A stretch of 64,000 nucleotides of DNA from an uncultured Oscillospiraceae bacterium (GCA_947631395.1 CANRLF010000006.1:28378-92377); one strand, 5' to 3'. Positions 34,398-44,317 are shown, counted from the stretch's first letter. Translations and numbers: made by a program. The notes: generated by a model from the letters alone, not told the origin.

Positions 34398-34616
34398 TTA
34401 CTTTGTACGCCAGGTTATCCGGCCGCGGGTCAGGTCATAGGGTGACATCTGCACCGTGACCTTGTCCCCGGGGAGGATCCTGATGAAGTTCATGCGAAGC
34501 TTACCGGAGATATGCGCCAGTATAATGTGGCCGTTTCCTATATCCACATTGAACATGGTGTTGGGAAGCGACTCCACAACTGTACCTTCCAGCTCGATCA
34601 CATCATCTTTAGCCAA
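34398..34616 (-). CDS. infA: Translation initiation factor IF-1
   Basis: 72 residues: [21 protein letters not shown], then [29 protein letters not shown], an S1-like OB fold and the family length. IF-1 blocks the A site in 30S initiation complexes. Its start overlaps the end of the KOW gene by 8 nt, so the two are translationally linked. Confidence 0.97.
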   Translation of the reverse strand: MAKDDVIELEGTVVESLPNTMFNVDIGNGHIILAHISGKLRMNFIRILPGDKVTVQMSPYDLTRGRITWRTK

Positions 34617-34899
34617 TGTGCATACCTCCTTTTTCTTCCTCCCCCGCCTTGTCGGCGAGGGCCCGTCGCAATTCGCTGTTGCTCACCTTTTCGCCTGAGC
34701 GGAGCTTCGCGTCCGTTCGGTCGTCGGAGCGCCCCACGAGCTCAAGGTGTTTGAGCTTCTTTTTTTTCGGCTTTTCCAGCCGCCTGCCCCGGCCGTCGGC
34801 GATCATGGCGTACTCGCCGTCGCACTCCAGCACGAAGAACAGGTTTCCCGCGTCCCGGCCCTGAAGAGACCGGACGACGTCGGCTTTCTGAATGTCCAT
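34609..34899 (-). CDS. KOW-domain RNA-binding protein (L14e-like)
   Basis: 96 residues. The first half, [20 protein letters not shown], then [26 protein letters not shown], is the KOW/L14e-like domain seen in a small Firmicutes family encoded between map and infA. The basic patch suits rRNA binding. The C-terminal third is charged and probably flexible. The family is linked to the ribosome by position and fold only; a precise role is not known. Confidence 0.85.
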   Translation of the reverse strand: MDIQKADVVRSLQGRDAGNLFFVLECDGEYAMIADGRGRRLEKPKKKKLKHLELVGRSDDRTDAKLRSGEKVSNSELRRALADKAGEEEKGGMHIG

Positions 34900-34900
34900 C

Positions 34901-35662
34901 TCACACCTCCGGCTCGGGAACCGTCAGTATCTCGGGCTCCCCGTCGGTGACAAGGATGGAATTTTCATAGTGGGCCGCCATGGAGCCGTCCTTCGTTACC
35001 ACCGTCCAGCCGTCGCGAAGAGTTCGGACGGGCCAGTCGCCGGCGGCGACCATGGGCTCCACGGCCAAGGTCATGCCGCGCACTATGCGCGCTCCGTGAC
35101 CGGCTATGCCGTAGTTCGGGATCTCCGGCTCCTCGTGCATCACGGCGCCCACGCCGTGACCCACATAGTCCCGGATGACGGAAAAACCGTTGACCTCCAC
35201 GTATTCCTGGACCGCGTGACCGATGTCGGAGATCCGGTAGCCCGGACGGGCGTATTTTATGCCCTCGTAGAAGCTCTGCCTAGTGACCGACAGGAGCTTC
35301 CTCGCCTCATCGTTCTTCGCGTTTCCCGCGATGAAGGTCGCCGCGCAGTCCCCAACGAACCCGTCGTAGGTGGCGCCCACGTCGATGCTGACGATGTCAC
35401 CGTCCTTTATGACGTACTTGCCCGGTATGCCGTGTATGACCACCTCGTTTACCGAGACGCACACGCTGGCCGGGTAGTCGTTGTACCCGAGGAACGTGGG
35501 GTACGCGTGCTTTGATCTGATGAATGACTCGACTGCTTTGTCTATTTCTTGGGTTGTTGCGCCGGGGACTGCCATTTTTCCCGCTAAAGCGCGGGCAGCC
35601 GCGGCAATTCGTCCCGCCTGGCGCATTTTTTCAATTTCCCGGGGCGACTTTATACGTATCAT
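34901..35662 (-). CDS. map: Methionine aminopeptidase, type I
   Basis: 253 residues. The metal and substrate residues are visible in VVIHGIPG (His), DVGATYDGFVGDCA (two Asp), GHGVGAVMHEEP (His), TLAVEPM (Glu) and HYENSI (Glu). It removes the N-terminal Met from nascent proteins at the ribosome. There is no N-terminal SEC-C or zinc extension. It lies 2 nt after adk and 1 nt before the KOW gene. Confidence 0.96.
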   Translation of the reverse strand: MIRIKSPREIEKMRQAGRIAAAARALAGKMAVPGATTQEIDKAVESFIRSKHAYPTFLGYNDYPASVCVSVNEVVIHGIPGKYVIKDGDIVSIDVGATYDGFVGDCAATFIAGNAKNDEARKLLSVTRQSFYEGIKYARPGYRISDIGHAVQEYVEVNGFSVIRDYVGHGVGAVMHEEPEIPNYGIAGHGARIVRGMTLAVEPMVAAGDWPVRTLRDGWTVVTKDGSMAAHYENSILVTDGEPEILTVPEPEV

Positions 35663-35664
35663 AC

Positions 35665-36300
35665 TCAGCCGATCCCCAGGGCCTTGAACACTTTTTGGGA
35701 GGTGGCCTCGATGGTGTCCTCCCCCACCACGGTGACCAGCTTGCCGCGGGACCTGTAATAGTCCAGCAGGGGCTCGGTCTGGGCGTGGTACACGTTGAGG
35801 CGGCTCTGGACCGTCTCGGGAAGATCGTCCTTACGGACGGTGAGCTTGCCGCCGCAGGCATCGCAGACGCCCTCCACCTTGGGGGGATTGCTCTCCACAT
35901 GGTAGGTGGCGGAGCAAACACTGCAGGTGCGCCGGCCGGACATGCGCTTTGTGATGACCTCGTCGGGGACGTCAATGCACAGGGCGGTGTCCACCTCTAT
36001 GCCGTTCGCCTCAAGGGCGTCGGCCTGGGCGACTGTGCGGGGCACACCGTCAAGGATGTAGCCCTTTTGGCAGTCGTCCTTCGCCACGCGCTCGGCGACG
36101 ATGCCGATTATGACATCGTCGGGCACGAGCTGGCCGGCCTCTATGATGGCCTTGGCCTTCAGTCCTACGGGTGTGCCCTCGCGGACAGCGGCCCGCAGGA
36201 TGTTGCCTGTGGAAATTGTGGGAATTTCAAGCTTGTGGGAGATGATGTCCGCCTGGGTGCCCTTACCGGCCCCGGGGGCTCCTAAAAGTATGAGTTTCAT
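35665..36300 (-). CDS. adk: Adenylate kinase
   Basis: 211 residues. The P-loop GAPGAGKGTQ is at 7-16. The LID has a zinc site of the long Gram-positive type (CSVC and, 18 residues on, CDAC). Other marks are DGVPRTVAQAD and RKDDLPETVQSRL. It converts ATP and AMP into two ADP. The normal DGFPRT motif here reads DGVPRT, a conservative change. It lies between secY and map. Confidence 0.96.
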   Translation of the reverse strand: MKLILLGAPGAGKGTQADIISHKLEIPTISTGNILRAAVREGTPVGLKAKAIIEAGQLVPDDVIIGIVAERVAKDDCQKGYILDGVPRTVAQADALEANGIEVDTALCIDVPDEVITKRMSGRRTCSVCSATYHVESNPPKVEGVCDACGGKLTVRKDDLPETVQSRLNVYHAQTEPLLDYYRSRGKLVTVVGEDTIEATSQKVFKALGIG

Positions 36301-36314
36301 ACCGCGCTCCTTAA

Positions 36315-37619
36315 TTATTCAAGAAATCCCTTGTAGTTGCGCATTACGAGCTGAGCCTCCAGGCCCCTCACGGTCTCCAGGGCAACGCCTACGACGATTA
36401 TGAGGGAGGTGCCGCCGATGGTGATACCGGACGCCCGGGCTGTCTGGGAAAACGCGCCGACGATCAGGGGCACAAGGGCGATGATCGCAAGGTAAATGGC
36501 GCCGAAGAGCGTCACCTTGCTGAGCACCTTGGCGATGAAGTCGCTGGTGGGCTTGCCGGGACGGAAGCCGGGGATATACCCGCCGTTCTTCCTCAGGTTG
36601 TTCGACACCTCAATGGGGTTGAACTGGATGGTGGAATAGAAATAGCTGAAGAATACGATGAGCAGGAAGTAGAGGACCATGTAGAGGGCGCTGGTCTGGT
36701 TGAAGAGCTTGAGGAAAGTTCCCCAGCCGCCGGAGCTCTCGCTGGTCTTACCGAAGAACATGCCGATGGTGGCGGGCAGTGAGGCGATGGAGCCGGCGAA
36801 GATCACGGGGAGAACGCCGGACATGTTGACCTTCAGGGGCAGGTGAGTGGACTGACCGCCATAGATCTTGCGGCCCACGACGCGCTTGGAGTACATCACG
36901 GGGATGCGCCTCTCGGCGTTGGTGACGATGACGATAAGGACGATCATCGCCAGGGCTCCGATTATCATAAGCGGATATGTCACATAGACCTTCCAGCTGC
37001 CGCCGTTTATGAGGGTGTTGATCATGCTTACCACGGTGTTGGGCACACGGGCGATTATGCCGGCGAAAAGTATGATGGATATGCCGTTGCCGATGCCGAA
37101 CTCGGTGATCTGCTCACCCATCCACATGACCAGGCACGAGCCGGCAACCAGGGTCGCCACGATAATGATGGCGGGCCAGACGCCGGTGTTGGCCAGGGCG
37201 TTGTTGGAGGAGAGGAGCACATAGTAGCCATAGGCCTGAAGAAGGGCAATGGCCACGGTGGAATAGCGAGTGATGTTCTCCAGCTTCCGCTTTCCCTCCT
37301 CGCCGCCCTCCTTGGACATGCGCTCCAGGGCGGGGATGGCGATGGTGAGAAGCTGGATGATGATGCTGGCATTGATATAGGGCTGGATGCTGAGGGCGAA
37401 CACGGTGCCGTAGGAGAACGCCGAGCCGCTCATCACGTTATAAAGCCCGAGTATCGTGTTGCTGAGGGTGGAATTGAAGGCCTGCTGAAGCGCGTCCCGG
37501 TCGATGTTGGGCACGGGGATCGCGCTCCCCAGACGGAATAGGAGGATCATAAAGAGGGTGAAGAGAAGCTTCTTGCGGATCTCTATGACCTTCCAGGCGT
37601 TCTTTAAAGTCTTCAGCAC
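36315..37619 (-). CDS. secY: Protein translocase subunit SecY
   Basis: 434 residues with ten predicted membrane helices. Marks are AWKVIEIRKKLLFTLFMILL at the N-terminus, the plug-side region GSAFSYGTVFALSIQPYINASIIIQLL, and GFRPGKPTSDFIAKVLSKVTL near the C-terminus. It forms the channel with SecE and SecG; a secG gene lies at 56964-57200. Its start follows rplO by one base. Confidence 0.97.
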   Translation of the reverse strand: MLKTLKNAWKVIEIRKKLLFTLFMILLFRLGSAIPVPNIDRDALQQAFNSTLSNTILGLYNVMSGSAFSYGTVFALSIQPYINASIIIQLLTIAIPALERMSKEGGEEGKRKLENITRYSTVAIALLQAYGYYVLLSSNNALANTGVWPAIIIVATLVAGSCLVMWMGEQITEFGIGNGISIILFAGIIARVPNTVVSMINTLINGGSWKVYVTYPLMIIGALAMIVLIVIVTNAERRIPVMYSKRVVGRKIYGGQSTHLPLKVNMSGVLPVIFAGSIASLPATIGMFFGKTSESSGGWGTFLKLFNQTSALYMVLYFLLIVFFSYFYSTIQFNPIEVSNNLRKNGGYIPGFRPGKPTSDFIAKVLSKVTLFGAIYLAIIALVPLIVGAFSQTARASGITIGGTSLIIVVGVALETVRGLEAQLVMRNYKGFLE

Positions 37620-37620
37620 C

Positions 37621-38061
37621 TCAGATCACCTCAGCCTTTCCGCCAGCAGCCTCGATTTTCGCCTTGGCCGTCTCGGAAAAAGCAGAGGCTTTAACTGTCA
37701 GTTTCTTGGTGATCTCGCCGTTTCCGATGACCTTGACGCCGTACTTGACACCGGAGAGGATGCCGGCCTTCTCAAGGGCCTCCACATCCACGGTGGCGCC
37801 GTCCTCAAAGCGGTTGAGCATGGATACGTTGACGCTGTCCAGGGGCTTTGCGAAGATGTTGTTGAAGCCGCGCTTCGGGATGCGGCGGGCCAGAGGCATC
37901 TGGCCGCCCTCAAATCCGATACGGACTCCGCCGCCGCTACGGGCCTTCTGGCCCTTGTGGCCGCGACCGCCGGTCTTGCCGTTGCCGGTGCCGATCCCGC
38001 GGCCCTTTCTCCAGGCCTTTGCGGTGGAGCCGGCGGCGGGAGATAAGTCGTTCAGTTTCAT
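37621..38061 (-). CDS. rplO: Ribosomal protein L15
   Basis: 146 residues. [22 protein letters not shown], then the glycine/arginine-rich [21 protein letters not shown], then [18 protein letters not shown] are L15 hallmarks. The N-terminal tail threads into 23S rRNA. Order rpmD-rplO-secY is standard. Confidence 0.97.
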   Translation of the reverse strand: MKLNDLSPAAGSTAKAWRKGRGIGTGNGKTGGRGHKGQKARSGGGVRIGFEGGQMPLARRIPKRGFNNIFAKPLDSVNVSMLNRFEDGATVDVEALEKAGILSGVKYGVKVIGNGEITKKLTVKASAFSETAKAKIEAAGGKAEVI

Positions 38062-38073
38062 TCCCGTACCTCC

Positions 38074-38256
38074 TTATTTCTCTTCCGTGACCTGGAGGAG
38101 GTAGCCTATCTTGGCGATCTTGCCTCTGGTCTGGGGATTGTCGGGCTGGGTGGTCTTATCGCCGATCTTGCGAAGGCCCAGGGACTCGGCAGTGGCGATG
38201 TGCTTGGCGATCCTGCCGTTGAGGCTCTTGACGAGCGTTATATTGATATTAGCCAT
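38074..38256 (-). CDS. rpmD: Ribosomal protein L30
   Basis: 60 residues: ANINITLVKSLNGRIAKHIATAESLGLRKIGDKT, then NPQTRGKIAKIGYLLQVTE. The length and pattern are of bacterial L30, a small protein on the 50S surface. Lies between rpsE and rplO. Confidence 0.96.
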   Translation of the reverse strand: MANINITLVKSLNGRIAKHIATAESLGLRKIGDKTTQPDNPQTRGKIAKIGYLLQVTEEK

Positions 38257-38268
38257 TTTAAGTCCTCC

Positions 38269-38796
38269 TTAGCCCAGGATCTCTTCGGGGGCCTTGCCAC
38301 GGGTGGCGGCCACCTGGGACACATCCCGAAGGGACTTGAGGCCCTTCATGGTAGCGGCGACAACATTGGCGGGGTTGTTGCTACGCAGGCATTTTGTACG
38401 GATGTCCGTGATGCCCGCGGCCTCGACCACCGCGCGGACGGCGCCGCCGGCGATAACGCCGGTACCGGCGGGGGCGGGCTTCAGGAGCACCCGGCCGGCG
38501 CCGAACTCGCCGATGACCTCGTGGGGGATCGTGGTCCCCTTGAGAGTGATGTGTGTGAAGTTCTTCTTGGCGTCCTCGATGCCCTTGCGGATGGCCTCGG
38601 ACACCTCAGCGGCCTTGCCAAGGCCGAAGCCGACCTTGCCCTTGCCGTCGCCCACGACCACGAGAGCGGAGAATTTCATAACGCGTCCGCCCTTGACGGT
38701 CTTGGAAACACGGTTGAGGGAGACGACCTTCTCGATATACTCGCTCTTGACCTCCTCACGGTCGCGGCGGTTTGATCTTGCGTTGTTGTAAGGCAT
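38269..38796 (-). CDS. rpsE: Ribosomal protein S5
   Basis: 175 residues. The dsRNA-binding-like part has [41 protein letters not shown], and the C-terminal part has [23 protein letters not shown]5 helps decoding accuracy and lines the mRNA entry. Standard position after rplR. Confidence 0.97.
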   Translation of the reverse strand: MPYNNARSNRRDREEVKSEYIEKVVSLNRVSKTVKGGRVMKFSALVVVGDGKGKVGFGLGKAAEVSEAIRKGIEDAKKNFTHITLKGTTIPHEVIGEFGAGRVLLKPAPAGTGVIAGGAVRAVVEAAGITDIRTKCLRSNNPANVVAATMKGLKSLRDVSQVAATRGKAPEEILG

Positions 38797-38814
38797 ATTC
38801 GTTTCCTCCCTCCG

Positions 38815-39174
38815 TTAAAAGTTCAGTCCGCCCTCACGGGCGCCCTCGGCCAGCTCCTGTACGCGGCCGTGATAGATATAGCCACCGCGGTCAAAGACCA
38901 CGTCCTCTATACCCTTGGCTTTGGCTCTCTCGGCGATGAGCTTGCCCACCTTGCGGGCGCCCTCCTTGTTGGAGCCGGAGCCTTCAAAATCCTTTTCAAC
39001 GGAAGAAGCCGCGGCCAGCGTGACGCCGTTCACGTCGTCGATGAGCTGGGCGTAGATGTTCTTCTCACTGCGGAATACGTTGAGCCTGGGGCAGTCCGGC
39101 GTGCCGGAGATCTTGGCTCTGACTCTCTTATGGCGCTTTAAACGCTGTGCGTTAGTATCAGGTCTGTTAATCAT
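38815..39174 (-). CDS. rplR: Ribosomal protein L18
   Basis: 119 residues: [35 protein letters not shown], and [27 protein letters not shown]18 binds 5S rRNA with L5 and brings it to the 50S. Typical length and place. Confidence 0.97.
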   Translation of the reverse strand: MINRPDTNAQRLKRHKRVRAKISGTPDCPRLNVFRSEKNIYAQLIDDVNGVTLAAASSVEKDFEGSGSNKEGARKVGKLIAERAKAKGIEDVVFDRGGYIYHGRVQELAEGAREGGLNF

Positions 39175-39190
39175 TTAGGCACACCTCCTT

Positions 39191-39730
39191 TTATTTACCA
39201 GTCTTGCCTTCCTTGCGGCGAATGACTTCTTCTGCGTACTTGATGCCCTTGCCCTTATAGGGTTCCGGCGGCCTCTTGTTGCGAACGTCAGCGGCGAACT
39301 GGCCGACCTGCTGTTTGTCCACGCCGCGGATGACCACCTGGTTGGGGTTCGGCACGTCGATGGAAATGCCGTCCACCTCGGGAACGACGACCTGATGGGA
39401 GAAGCCCAGGTTCATAACCAGGTTCTTGCCCTCCTTGGCCGCGCGGTAGCCCACGCCGTTGATCTCAAGGGTCTTGGAGAACTCGTTGGTAACGCCGTGG
39501 ACCATGTTGTTGAGCAGGGTCCTGGTGAGACCGTGGAGGGACCTGGACTCCTTGGTGTCGTCGGGGCGCTTGACGTGGACGACGGCGCCGTCCTTCTCAA
39601 TGGTCATTGCGGGGCAAAGGTTCTTTGTGATGGTCCCCTTGGGGCCCTTGACGGTGACAACATTGCCCTCGGCAACGGTGACGTCAACGCCGGCGGGGAT
39701 GGTAATGGGAGCTCTTCCTATTCTTGACAT
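39191..39730 (-). CDS. rplF: Ribosomal protein L6
   Basis: 179 residues: SRIGRAPITIPAGVDVTVAEG, VKGPKGTITKNL, and near the end RNKRPPEPYKGKGIKYAEEVIRRKEGKTG. Both repeated L6 domains are there. L6 sits by the factor-binding site and sarcin-ricin loop. Standard position. Confidence 0.97.
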   Translation of the reverse strand: MSRIGRAPITIPAGVDVTVAEGNVVTVKGPKGTITKNLCPAMTIEKDGAVVHVKRPDDTKESRSLHGLTRTLLNNMVHGVTNEFSKTLEINGVGYRAAKEGKNLVMNLGFSHQVVVPEVDGISIDVPNPNQVVIRGVDKQQVGQFAADVRNKRPPEPYKGKGIKYAEEVIRRKEGKTGK

Positions 39731-39745
39731 ATCTTCCTACCTCCC

Positions 39746-40141
39746 TTACCACACGAACGCCAGGACTTCGCCGCCGACATGCTCCTTGCGGGCCTGCTTG
39801 TCGGTCATAATGCCCTTGGACGTGGAAATGATGGCGGTGCCGAGTCCTTTGAGAACATAGGGGATCTCGTCGGTGCCCGCGTAAACGCGAAGGCCCGGCT
39901 TGGACACACGGCGGAGTCCCTGGATGACCTTCTCGCCAGCATTGTACTTAAGGGTCACCTTGATGACTCCCTGACCACCATCATCATTGATCTGGAAGCT
40001 CTTGATGTATCCCTCGTCAAGCAGGATCTGGGCGATAGCCTTTTTCATGTTTGAGCAGGGGATGTCTACGGTTGCGTGCTTTGCGGAATTGGCGTTCCTT
40101 ATGCGGGTCAGCATATCCGCAATGGGGTCTGTGACTTGCAT
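39746..40141 (-). CDS. rpsH: Ribosomal protein S8
   Basis: 131 residues from the ATG at 40141 with AAGGAGG upstream. [21 protein letters not shown], then the C-terminal [24 protein letters not shown] are S8 marks. S8 binds the central domain of 16S rRNA. In enteric bacteria S8 represses the spc operon; no such site was searched here. A non-coding repeat element fills most of the 309-nt gap before it. Confidence 0.96.
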   Translation of the reverse strand: MQVTDPIADMLTRIRNANSAKHATVDIPCSNMKKAIAQILLDEGYIKSFQINDDGGQGVIKVTLKYNAGEKVIQGLRRVSKPGLRVYAGTDEIPYVLKGLGTAIISTSKGIMTDKQARKEHVGGEVLAFVW

Positions 40142-40261
40142 TTTTTGTTTTCCTCCTTGATCAGAGTTACCGACCGGTATCCGGTTCGGTTCAGGCGGCG
40201 AGGTATCCACGGCAATAGCGTGATTGCCGCAGACCTTTCGCCATCCTATTTACTAAATAAA

Positions 40262-40450
40262 ATTACCTCTTTGGCTCCCGCTTTGGGGAAGCTGTCGCGC
40301 TGGAAGGGCGTGACGGAAGGGGCCTCCCGTCGAAGAAGCTCTACCGGGAAGCTTGCGGATTGGTGAAGATTTTTTCGTCAGGCGAGGCTCGCGAACGAAG
40401 CTGTATTAAAATACAGCGAGCGAGCGCAACGACGCATGGCGGAAAAAGAT
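40262..40450. repeat. Non-coding repeat element, copy A, between rpsN and rpsH
   Basis: This stretch shares ordered blocks with 46972-47111: TTTGGCTCCC, GAGCTGTC/GAAGCTGTC, a G-run before CTCCCG or GTCCCG, ATTTTTTCGT followed by AGRCGAGGC, then GCAACGAMGCAT and CGGAAAAA at the end. A hairpin (GCTGTATT, loop, AATACAGC) is inside. On the minus strand it starts directly after the rpsN stop codon. No gene was found in 40142-40450. Confidence 0.7.
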
Positions 40451-40636
40451 TTACCAAGACGCCTTCTTGACTCCAGGGATTTCTCCCTTATAAGCCAGCT
40501 CCCTGAAGCAGATACGGCAGATGCCGTAGTTGCGCAGGTAAGCGTGGGGGCGACCGCAGATCTTGCAGCGGTTGTACTTGCGGGTGGAGAACTTGGGGTC
40601 GCGCTGCTGCTTGAGTATCATTGATTTCTTAGCCAT
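40451..40636 (-). CDS. rpsN: Ribosomal protein S14, zinc type
   Basis: 61 residues: [23 protein letters not shown], then CKICG, 12 residues, CRICF, and a C-terminal [11 protein letters not shown]. Two CxxC pairs make it the short zinc form (type Z) common in Firmicutes and Actinobacteria. It sits in the 30S head. The repeat element starts directly after its stop codon. Confidence 0.97.
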   Translation of the reverse strand: MAKKSMILKQQRDPKFSTRKYNRCKICGRPHAYLRNYGICRICFRELAYKGEIPGVKKASW

Positions 40637-40651
40637 GATTTTTCTCCTCCC

Positions 40652-41251
40652 TTAGTCTCTGTAAAACGGGGCGCCCAGCAGGGTGAGAAGCTCGCGGGCC
40701 TCCTCGTCGGTCTTGGCGGTGGTGCACATCACGATGTCCATGCCGCGGATCTTGTCGATCTTATCGTAGTCGATCTCGGGGAATATGAGCTGTTCCTTGA
40801 TGCCCAGGGCGTAGTTGCCGCGGCCGTCGAAGGAGTTGGGGTTGATGCCGTGGAAGTCACGCACACGGGGCAGGGCCACGTTGAAAAGCCTGTCCAGGAA
40901 CTCCCACATGCGGTCACGGCGGAGGGTGACCTTCACGCCGATGCTCATGCCCTCACGGATCTTGAAGTTAGCCACACTCTTGCGGGCCTTGGTGACAACG
41001 GCGTGCTGGCCGGCGATGGCGGAGATCTCCTTCACCACGTTCTCGGTGACCTTGGCGTTGTCCTTGGCGTCGCCGCAACCCACGTTGATGACGATCTTGT
41101 CAAGGCGGGGGATCTGCATGACGCTCTTGTAGCCGAACTTCTTCATAAGAGCGGGGGCGATCTCGGACTGGTACTTAGCCTTCAGGTTCGGGACCTTCTT
41201 GGCGGGCGCCTCGACGGGCGTCTCGGCGGCCTTTGCTTTCTTTTCAGCCAT
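40652..41251 (-). CDS. rplE: Ribosomal protein L5
   Basis: 199 residues from the ATG at 41251. The normal L5 body begins at [22 protein letters not shown] and includes [24 protein letters not shown]. Before it there is an added 21-residue Ala/Lys/Glu-rich lead not seen in B. subtilis L5. L5 binds 5S rRNA and contacts P-site tRNA. GAGGAGG lies upstream; a TTG two codons earlier is closer to it and is possible. Confidence 0.95.
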   Translation of the reverse strand: MAEKKAKAAETPVEAPAKKVPNLKAKYQSEIAPALMKKFGYKSVMQIPRLDKIVINVGCGDAKDNAKVTENVVKEISAIAGQHAVVTKARKSVANFKIREGMSIGVKVTLRRDRMWEFLDRLFNVALPRVRDFHGINPNSFDGRGNYALGIKEQLIFPEIDYDKIDKIRGMDIVMCTTAKTDEEARELLTLLGAPFYRD

Positions 41252-41271
41252 GTTCAATCACTCCTCCTCTC

Positions 41272-41577
41272 TCAGATCTCGGCGCCGCACTTTTTGCAGG
41301 CGCGGACTTTCTTGCCGTCGGCGATCTTGTGGCCGACGCGGGTGGGCTTGCCACACTTGGGGCAGACCAGCATGACCTTGGAGACATAGATTGGGGTCTC
41401 CTTCTTGATGATCTCGCTCTGCTCCTCCTGACGGCGGGCCTTCTGATGGCGCTTGGCGACATTCACGCCCTCCACGATGACCTTGCGGCCCTCGGGATCG
41501 GCGCTCAGCACCTTGCCCTGCTTGCCCTTGTCCTTACCGGACAGGACCACGACTGTGTCGTTAGTTCTGATATTCAT
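41272..41577 (-). CDS. rplX: Ribosomal protein L24
   Basis: 101 residues. The KOW motif (NDTVVVLSGKDKGKQGKVLS) opens the protein. The C-terminal part has CPKCGKPTRVG and then CKKCG, a zinc-ribbon-like pair. L24 starts folding of 23S rRNA and lies at the tunnel exit. Standard place between rplN and rplE. Confidence 0.97.
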   Translation of the reverse strand: MNIRTNDTVVVLSGKDKGKQGKVLSADPEGRKVIVEGVNVAKRHQKARRQEEQSEIIKKETPIYVSKVMLVCPKCGKPTRVGHKIADGKKVRACKKCGAEI

Positions 41578-41590
41578 TATTCGGTCCTCC

Positions 41591-41959
41591 TCATATGACT
41601 TCGGGAGCCAGGGACAGGATCTTCATGTAGTCCTTATCGCGGAGCTCTCTGGCCACAGGCCCGAAGATACGGGTCCCGACGGGGTTCTTGTCGTCGCGGA
41701 TGAGCACCGCGGCGTTCTCGTCAAACCTGACGTAGGTGCCGTCGCCACGGCGGACGCCCTTGGCGGAGCGGACGATGACGGCCTTGACCACGTCGCCCTT
41801 CTTCACCTGGCCGCCGGGAGCGGCCTTCCGGACGGAGGCCACGATGACGTCGCCGATGTTGCCCCACTTGCGCTTGGCGCCGCCAAGCACACGGATGCAC
41901 TTTATCTCCTTGGCGCCGGTATTGTCGGCGACCTTCAGATAACTTTCCTGCTGTATCAT
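41591..41959 (-). CDS. rplN: Ribosomal protein L14
   Basis: 122 residues: [27 protein letters not shown], then [33 protein letters not shown]. It is one of the most conserved L-proteins, near the intersubunit face. Standard length and order. Confidence 0.98.
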   Translation of the reverse strand: MIQQESYLKVADNTGAKEIKCIRVLGGAKRKWGNIGDVIVASVRKAAPGGQVKKGDVVKAVIVRSAKGVRRGDGTYVRFDENAAVLIRDDKNPVGTRIFGPVARELRDKDYMKILSLAPEVI

Positions 41960-41972
41960 TTATGCCGCCTCC

Positions 41973-42236
41973 TTACTTCGCCTTCTCGACGATCTCAACA
42001 AGGCGCCATCTCTTGTCCTTGGACAGGGGACGGGTCTCCATGACGCGGACGGTGTCGCCGACGCCGCACTCATTGTTCTCATCGTGAGCCTTGAGCTTAT
42101 AGGTCCTCTTGACTATTTTCTTATAGAGGGGATGGGGCACGCGCTCGGCGATGGCCACCACTATTGTCTTGTCCATCTTGTCAGAGACCACGCGGCCTAC
42201 GCGGGTCTTTCTGGAGGACGTTCTTACTTCACTCAT
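41973..42236 (-). CDS. rpsQ: Ribosomal protein S17
   Basis: 87 residues: [45 protein letters not shown], an S17 OB fold. It binds the 5' domain of 16S rRNA early in assembly. Follows rpmC. Confidence 0.97.
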   Translation of the reverse strand: MSEVRTSSRKTRVGRVVSDKMDKTIVVAIAERVPHPLYKKIVKRTYKLKAHDENNECGVGDTVRVMETRPLSKDKRWRLVEIVEKAK

Positions 42237-42249
42237 TCAAGTTACCTCC

Positions 42250-42441
42250 TCACTGCTCGCTCATCTCACGGATCACTGTCTGGACACGGGCGATGTCCTT
42301 CTTGACCAGGGAGATCCGGATGGGGTTGTCGAGCTGATTCGTAGCGTGCTGCATACGGAGTGTGAACAGGTCCTTCTTAAGGTCCGTGAGCTTGGCCTCG
42401 AGCTCCGCCTCACTCATCTTTCTGATTTCTTTAGCCTTCAT
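42250..42441 (-). CDS. rpmC: Ribosomal protein L29
   Basis: 63 residues: MKAKEIRKMSEAELEAKLTDLKKDLFTLRMQHATNQL, then IARVQTVIREMSEQ, a two-helix L29. It lies at the tunnel exit, by the docking site of trigger factor and SRP. It sits between rplP and rpsQ. Confidence 0.97.
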   Translation of the reverse strand: MKAKEIRKMSEAELEAKLTDLKKDLFTLRMQHATNQLDNPIRISLVKKDIARVQTVIREMSEQ

Positions 42442-42443
42442 TC

Positions 42444-42866
42444 TTATTCACCCTCCTCGGTATCACGGGCGATTATCTTCGTCTTGCAAGGCAGCTTGTG
42501 GGCGCCGAGGCGCAGGGCCTCTTGAGCGTCCTCAGTGCTGACGCCGGCGATCTCAAACAGGACTCTGCCGGGCTTGACGACTGCCACCCAGTACTCAGGG
42601 GCGCCTTTACCGGAGCCCATACGGGTCTCGGCGGGCTTGGCCGTCACGGGCTTGTCGGGGAAGATCTTTATCCAGACCTTACCGCCGCGCTTGGTGTAAC
42701 GGGTGATGGCCACACGGGCCGCCTCTATCTGGTTGGAGGTGATCCACGCAGGCTCGGTGGCGACTAAGCCCCACTCGCCATAGGTCACCTTATTGCCGCG
42801 GGTAGCGACGCCGGTCATACGGCCGCGCTGCTGCTTGCGGTACTTGACTCTCTTAGGTAAAAGCAT
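42444..42866 (-). CDS. rplP: Ribosomal protein L16
   Basis: 140 residues: [24 protein letters not shown], then [10 protein letters not shown] near the end, standard L16. It supports the A-site tRNA arm in the 50S. Its start overlaps the rpsC stop by one base and it lies 2 nt before rpmC. Confidence 0.97.
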   Translation of the reverse strand: MLLPKRVKYRKQQRGRMTGVATRGNKVTYGEWGLVATEPAWITSNQIEAARVAITRYTKRGGKVWIKIFPDKPVTAKPAETRMGSGKGAPEYWVAVVKPGRVLFEIAGVSTEDAQEALRLGAHKLPCKTKIIARDTEEGE

Positions 42867-43687
42867 CAGTTAGCCCCTCCTTCTTTAGGAGTATTGGGAC
42901 GCGGGCCCCGGGGCTGGAAGTTGCCCTGGCGGGGAGCGCCCTGGCGGTCACGGTTGAAGCCGCCCTGGGGACGGGGACCCCTGCGGTCGTCCCGGCGCTC
43001 GCGGCGCTCACGGGGAGGACGGCTGGTGTCCATGGTGCGGGGAGTGGTGCGGAGAGTGCTGGAGAGGATCTCGCCCTTGTAGATCCAGACCTTGACGCCG
43101 ATGCGGCCATAGGTGGTGGCGGCCTCGGCAAAGCCGTACTCGATGTCGGCCCTCAGGGTCTGAAGGGGAATGGTGCCCTCGTGATAGCTCTCGTTCCGGG
43201 CGATCTCGGCGCCGCCGATACGGCCGGAGAGCTTGATCTTTATGCCGCGGACGCCCATGCGCATGGCTCTGCCCATGGCGTTCTTCATGGCGCGGCGGTA
43301 GCTGGCGCGCTTCTCGAGCTGCTGGGCGATGGACTCGGCCACCAGCTGAGCGTCGGCGTCAGGGTTCTTGACCTCGATGATGGACACGGCCACGGTCTTG
43401 CCCAGCATCTTCTCAAGGTCCACGCGGAGCTTCTCTATCTCCTGGCCGCCCTTGCCGATGACAAGGCCGGGACGGGAGCAGTGCAGGAAGATCTTGACCT
43501 TGGAGCTGTCGCGCTCGATCTCGATCTTGGGCACGCCGGCGTCATAGAGGCGCTTCTTGAGATACTTGCGGATGTTGTGGTCCTCGACCAAAAGGTCGCC
43601 GACCTTATCGTCTCTGGCGTACCAGCGGGAGTCCCAGTCCTTGATAACGCCCACGCGAAGTCCGTGAGGATTAACTTTCTGTCCCAT
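42866..43687 (-). CDS. rpsC: Ribosomal protein S3 with an Arg/Gly-rich tail
   Basis: 273 residues. The KH domain and the C-terminal domain ([23 protein letters not shown], then [23 protein letters not shown]) are normal up to about residue 210. A tail of about 60 residues follows, rich in Arg, Gly, Pro and Gln ([20 protein letters not shown]). Some Clostridia S3 proteins carry such tails. S3 lines the mRNA entry of the 30S and has helicase activity. The tail could contact mRNA or other RNA. Confidence 0.96.
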   Translation of the reverse strand: MGQKVNPHGLRVGVIKDWDSRWYARDDKVGDLLVEDHNIRKYLKKRLYDAGVPKIEIERDSSKVKIFLHCSRPGLVIGKGGQEIEKLRVDLEKMLGKTVAVSIIEVKNPDADAQLVAESIAQQLEKRASYRRAMKNAMGRAMRMGVRGIKIKLSGRIGGAEIARNESYHEGTIPLQTLRADIEYGFAEAATTYGRIGVKVWIYKGEILSSTLRTTPRTMDTSRPPRERRERRDDRRGPRPQGGFNRDRQGAPRQGNFQPRGPRPNTPKEGGAN

Positions 43688-43690
43688 TGC

Positions 43691-44032
43691 TTACGCCTCC
43701 CTTTCCTTAAGAACGATGGTGATGTGGCTGGTGCGCTTGTTGATACGGTAGCCGCGGCCCTTGGATACGGGCTGCATCCTCTTGAGGATGGGTCCGGGGT
43801 TGCCGTAGACCTCAGCGACATAGAGCTTGGAGGGGTCCATGCCGAAGTTGTTCTCGGCATTGGCCACGGCGCTCTTCAGGAGCTTGACCATGAGCTCACC
43901 GGCGCGGTTGGGGATGTTTGACAGGATGGCGCGGGCCACATCGGCGTCCTTGCCCCTTACGAGGTCGCAGACTATCTTCACCTTGCGGGGTGAGATAAGC
44001 GCGTATTTTATCTGTGCTCTTGCTTCCATCAT
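43691..44032 (-). CDS. rplV: Ribosomal protein L22
   Basis: 113 residues: EARAQIKYALISPRKVKIVCDLVRGK, then MQPVSKGRGYRINKRTSHITIVLKE. The beta-hairpin that lines the exit tunnel is present. Lies between rpsS and rpsC. Confidence 0.97.
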   Translation of the reverse strand: MMEARAQIKYALISPRKVKIVCDLVRGKDADVARAILSNIPNRAGELMVKLLKSAVANAENNFGMDPSKLYVAEVYGNPGPILKRMQPVSKGRGYRINKRTSHITIVLKEREA

Positions 44033-44041
44033 TTATCCTCC

Positions 44042-44317
44042 TTACTTAGCGGCCGTCTTGCTGCCGGAGTGACCGCGGAAGGTCCGTGTCGGCGCGAACT
44101 CGCCCAGTTTGTGGCCGACCATGTCCTCGGTGATATACACGGGGATGTGGCGGCGTCCGTCGTGGACGGCGATGGTGTGGCCAACGAAGGACGGGAAAAT
44201 GGTGGACGCGCGGCTCCAGGTCTTGAGGACCTTCTTGTCGCCGGTCTTGTTCATCTCATCGACTCTCTTCAAAAGCTCAGGAGCCGCGAAGGGTCCCTTT
44301 TTGATACTTCTGCTCAT
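44042..44317 (-). CDS. rpsS: Ribosomal protein S19
   Basis: 91 residues: [21 protein letters not shown], then [38 protein letters not shown]19 sits in the 30S head and works with S13. Standard. Confidence 0.97.
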   Translation of the reverse strand: MSRSIKKGPFAAPELLKRVDEMNKTGDKKVLKTWSRASTIFPSFVGHTIAVHDGRRHIPVYITEDMVGHKLGEFAPTRTFRGHSGSKTAAK

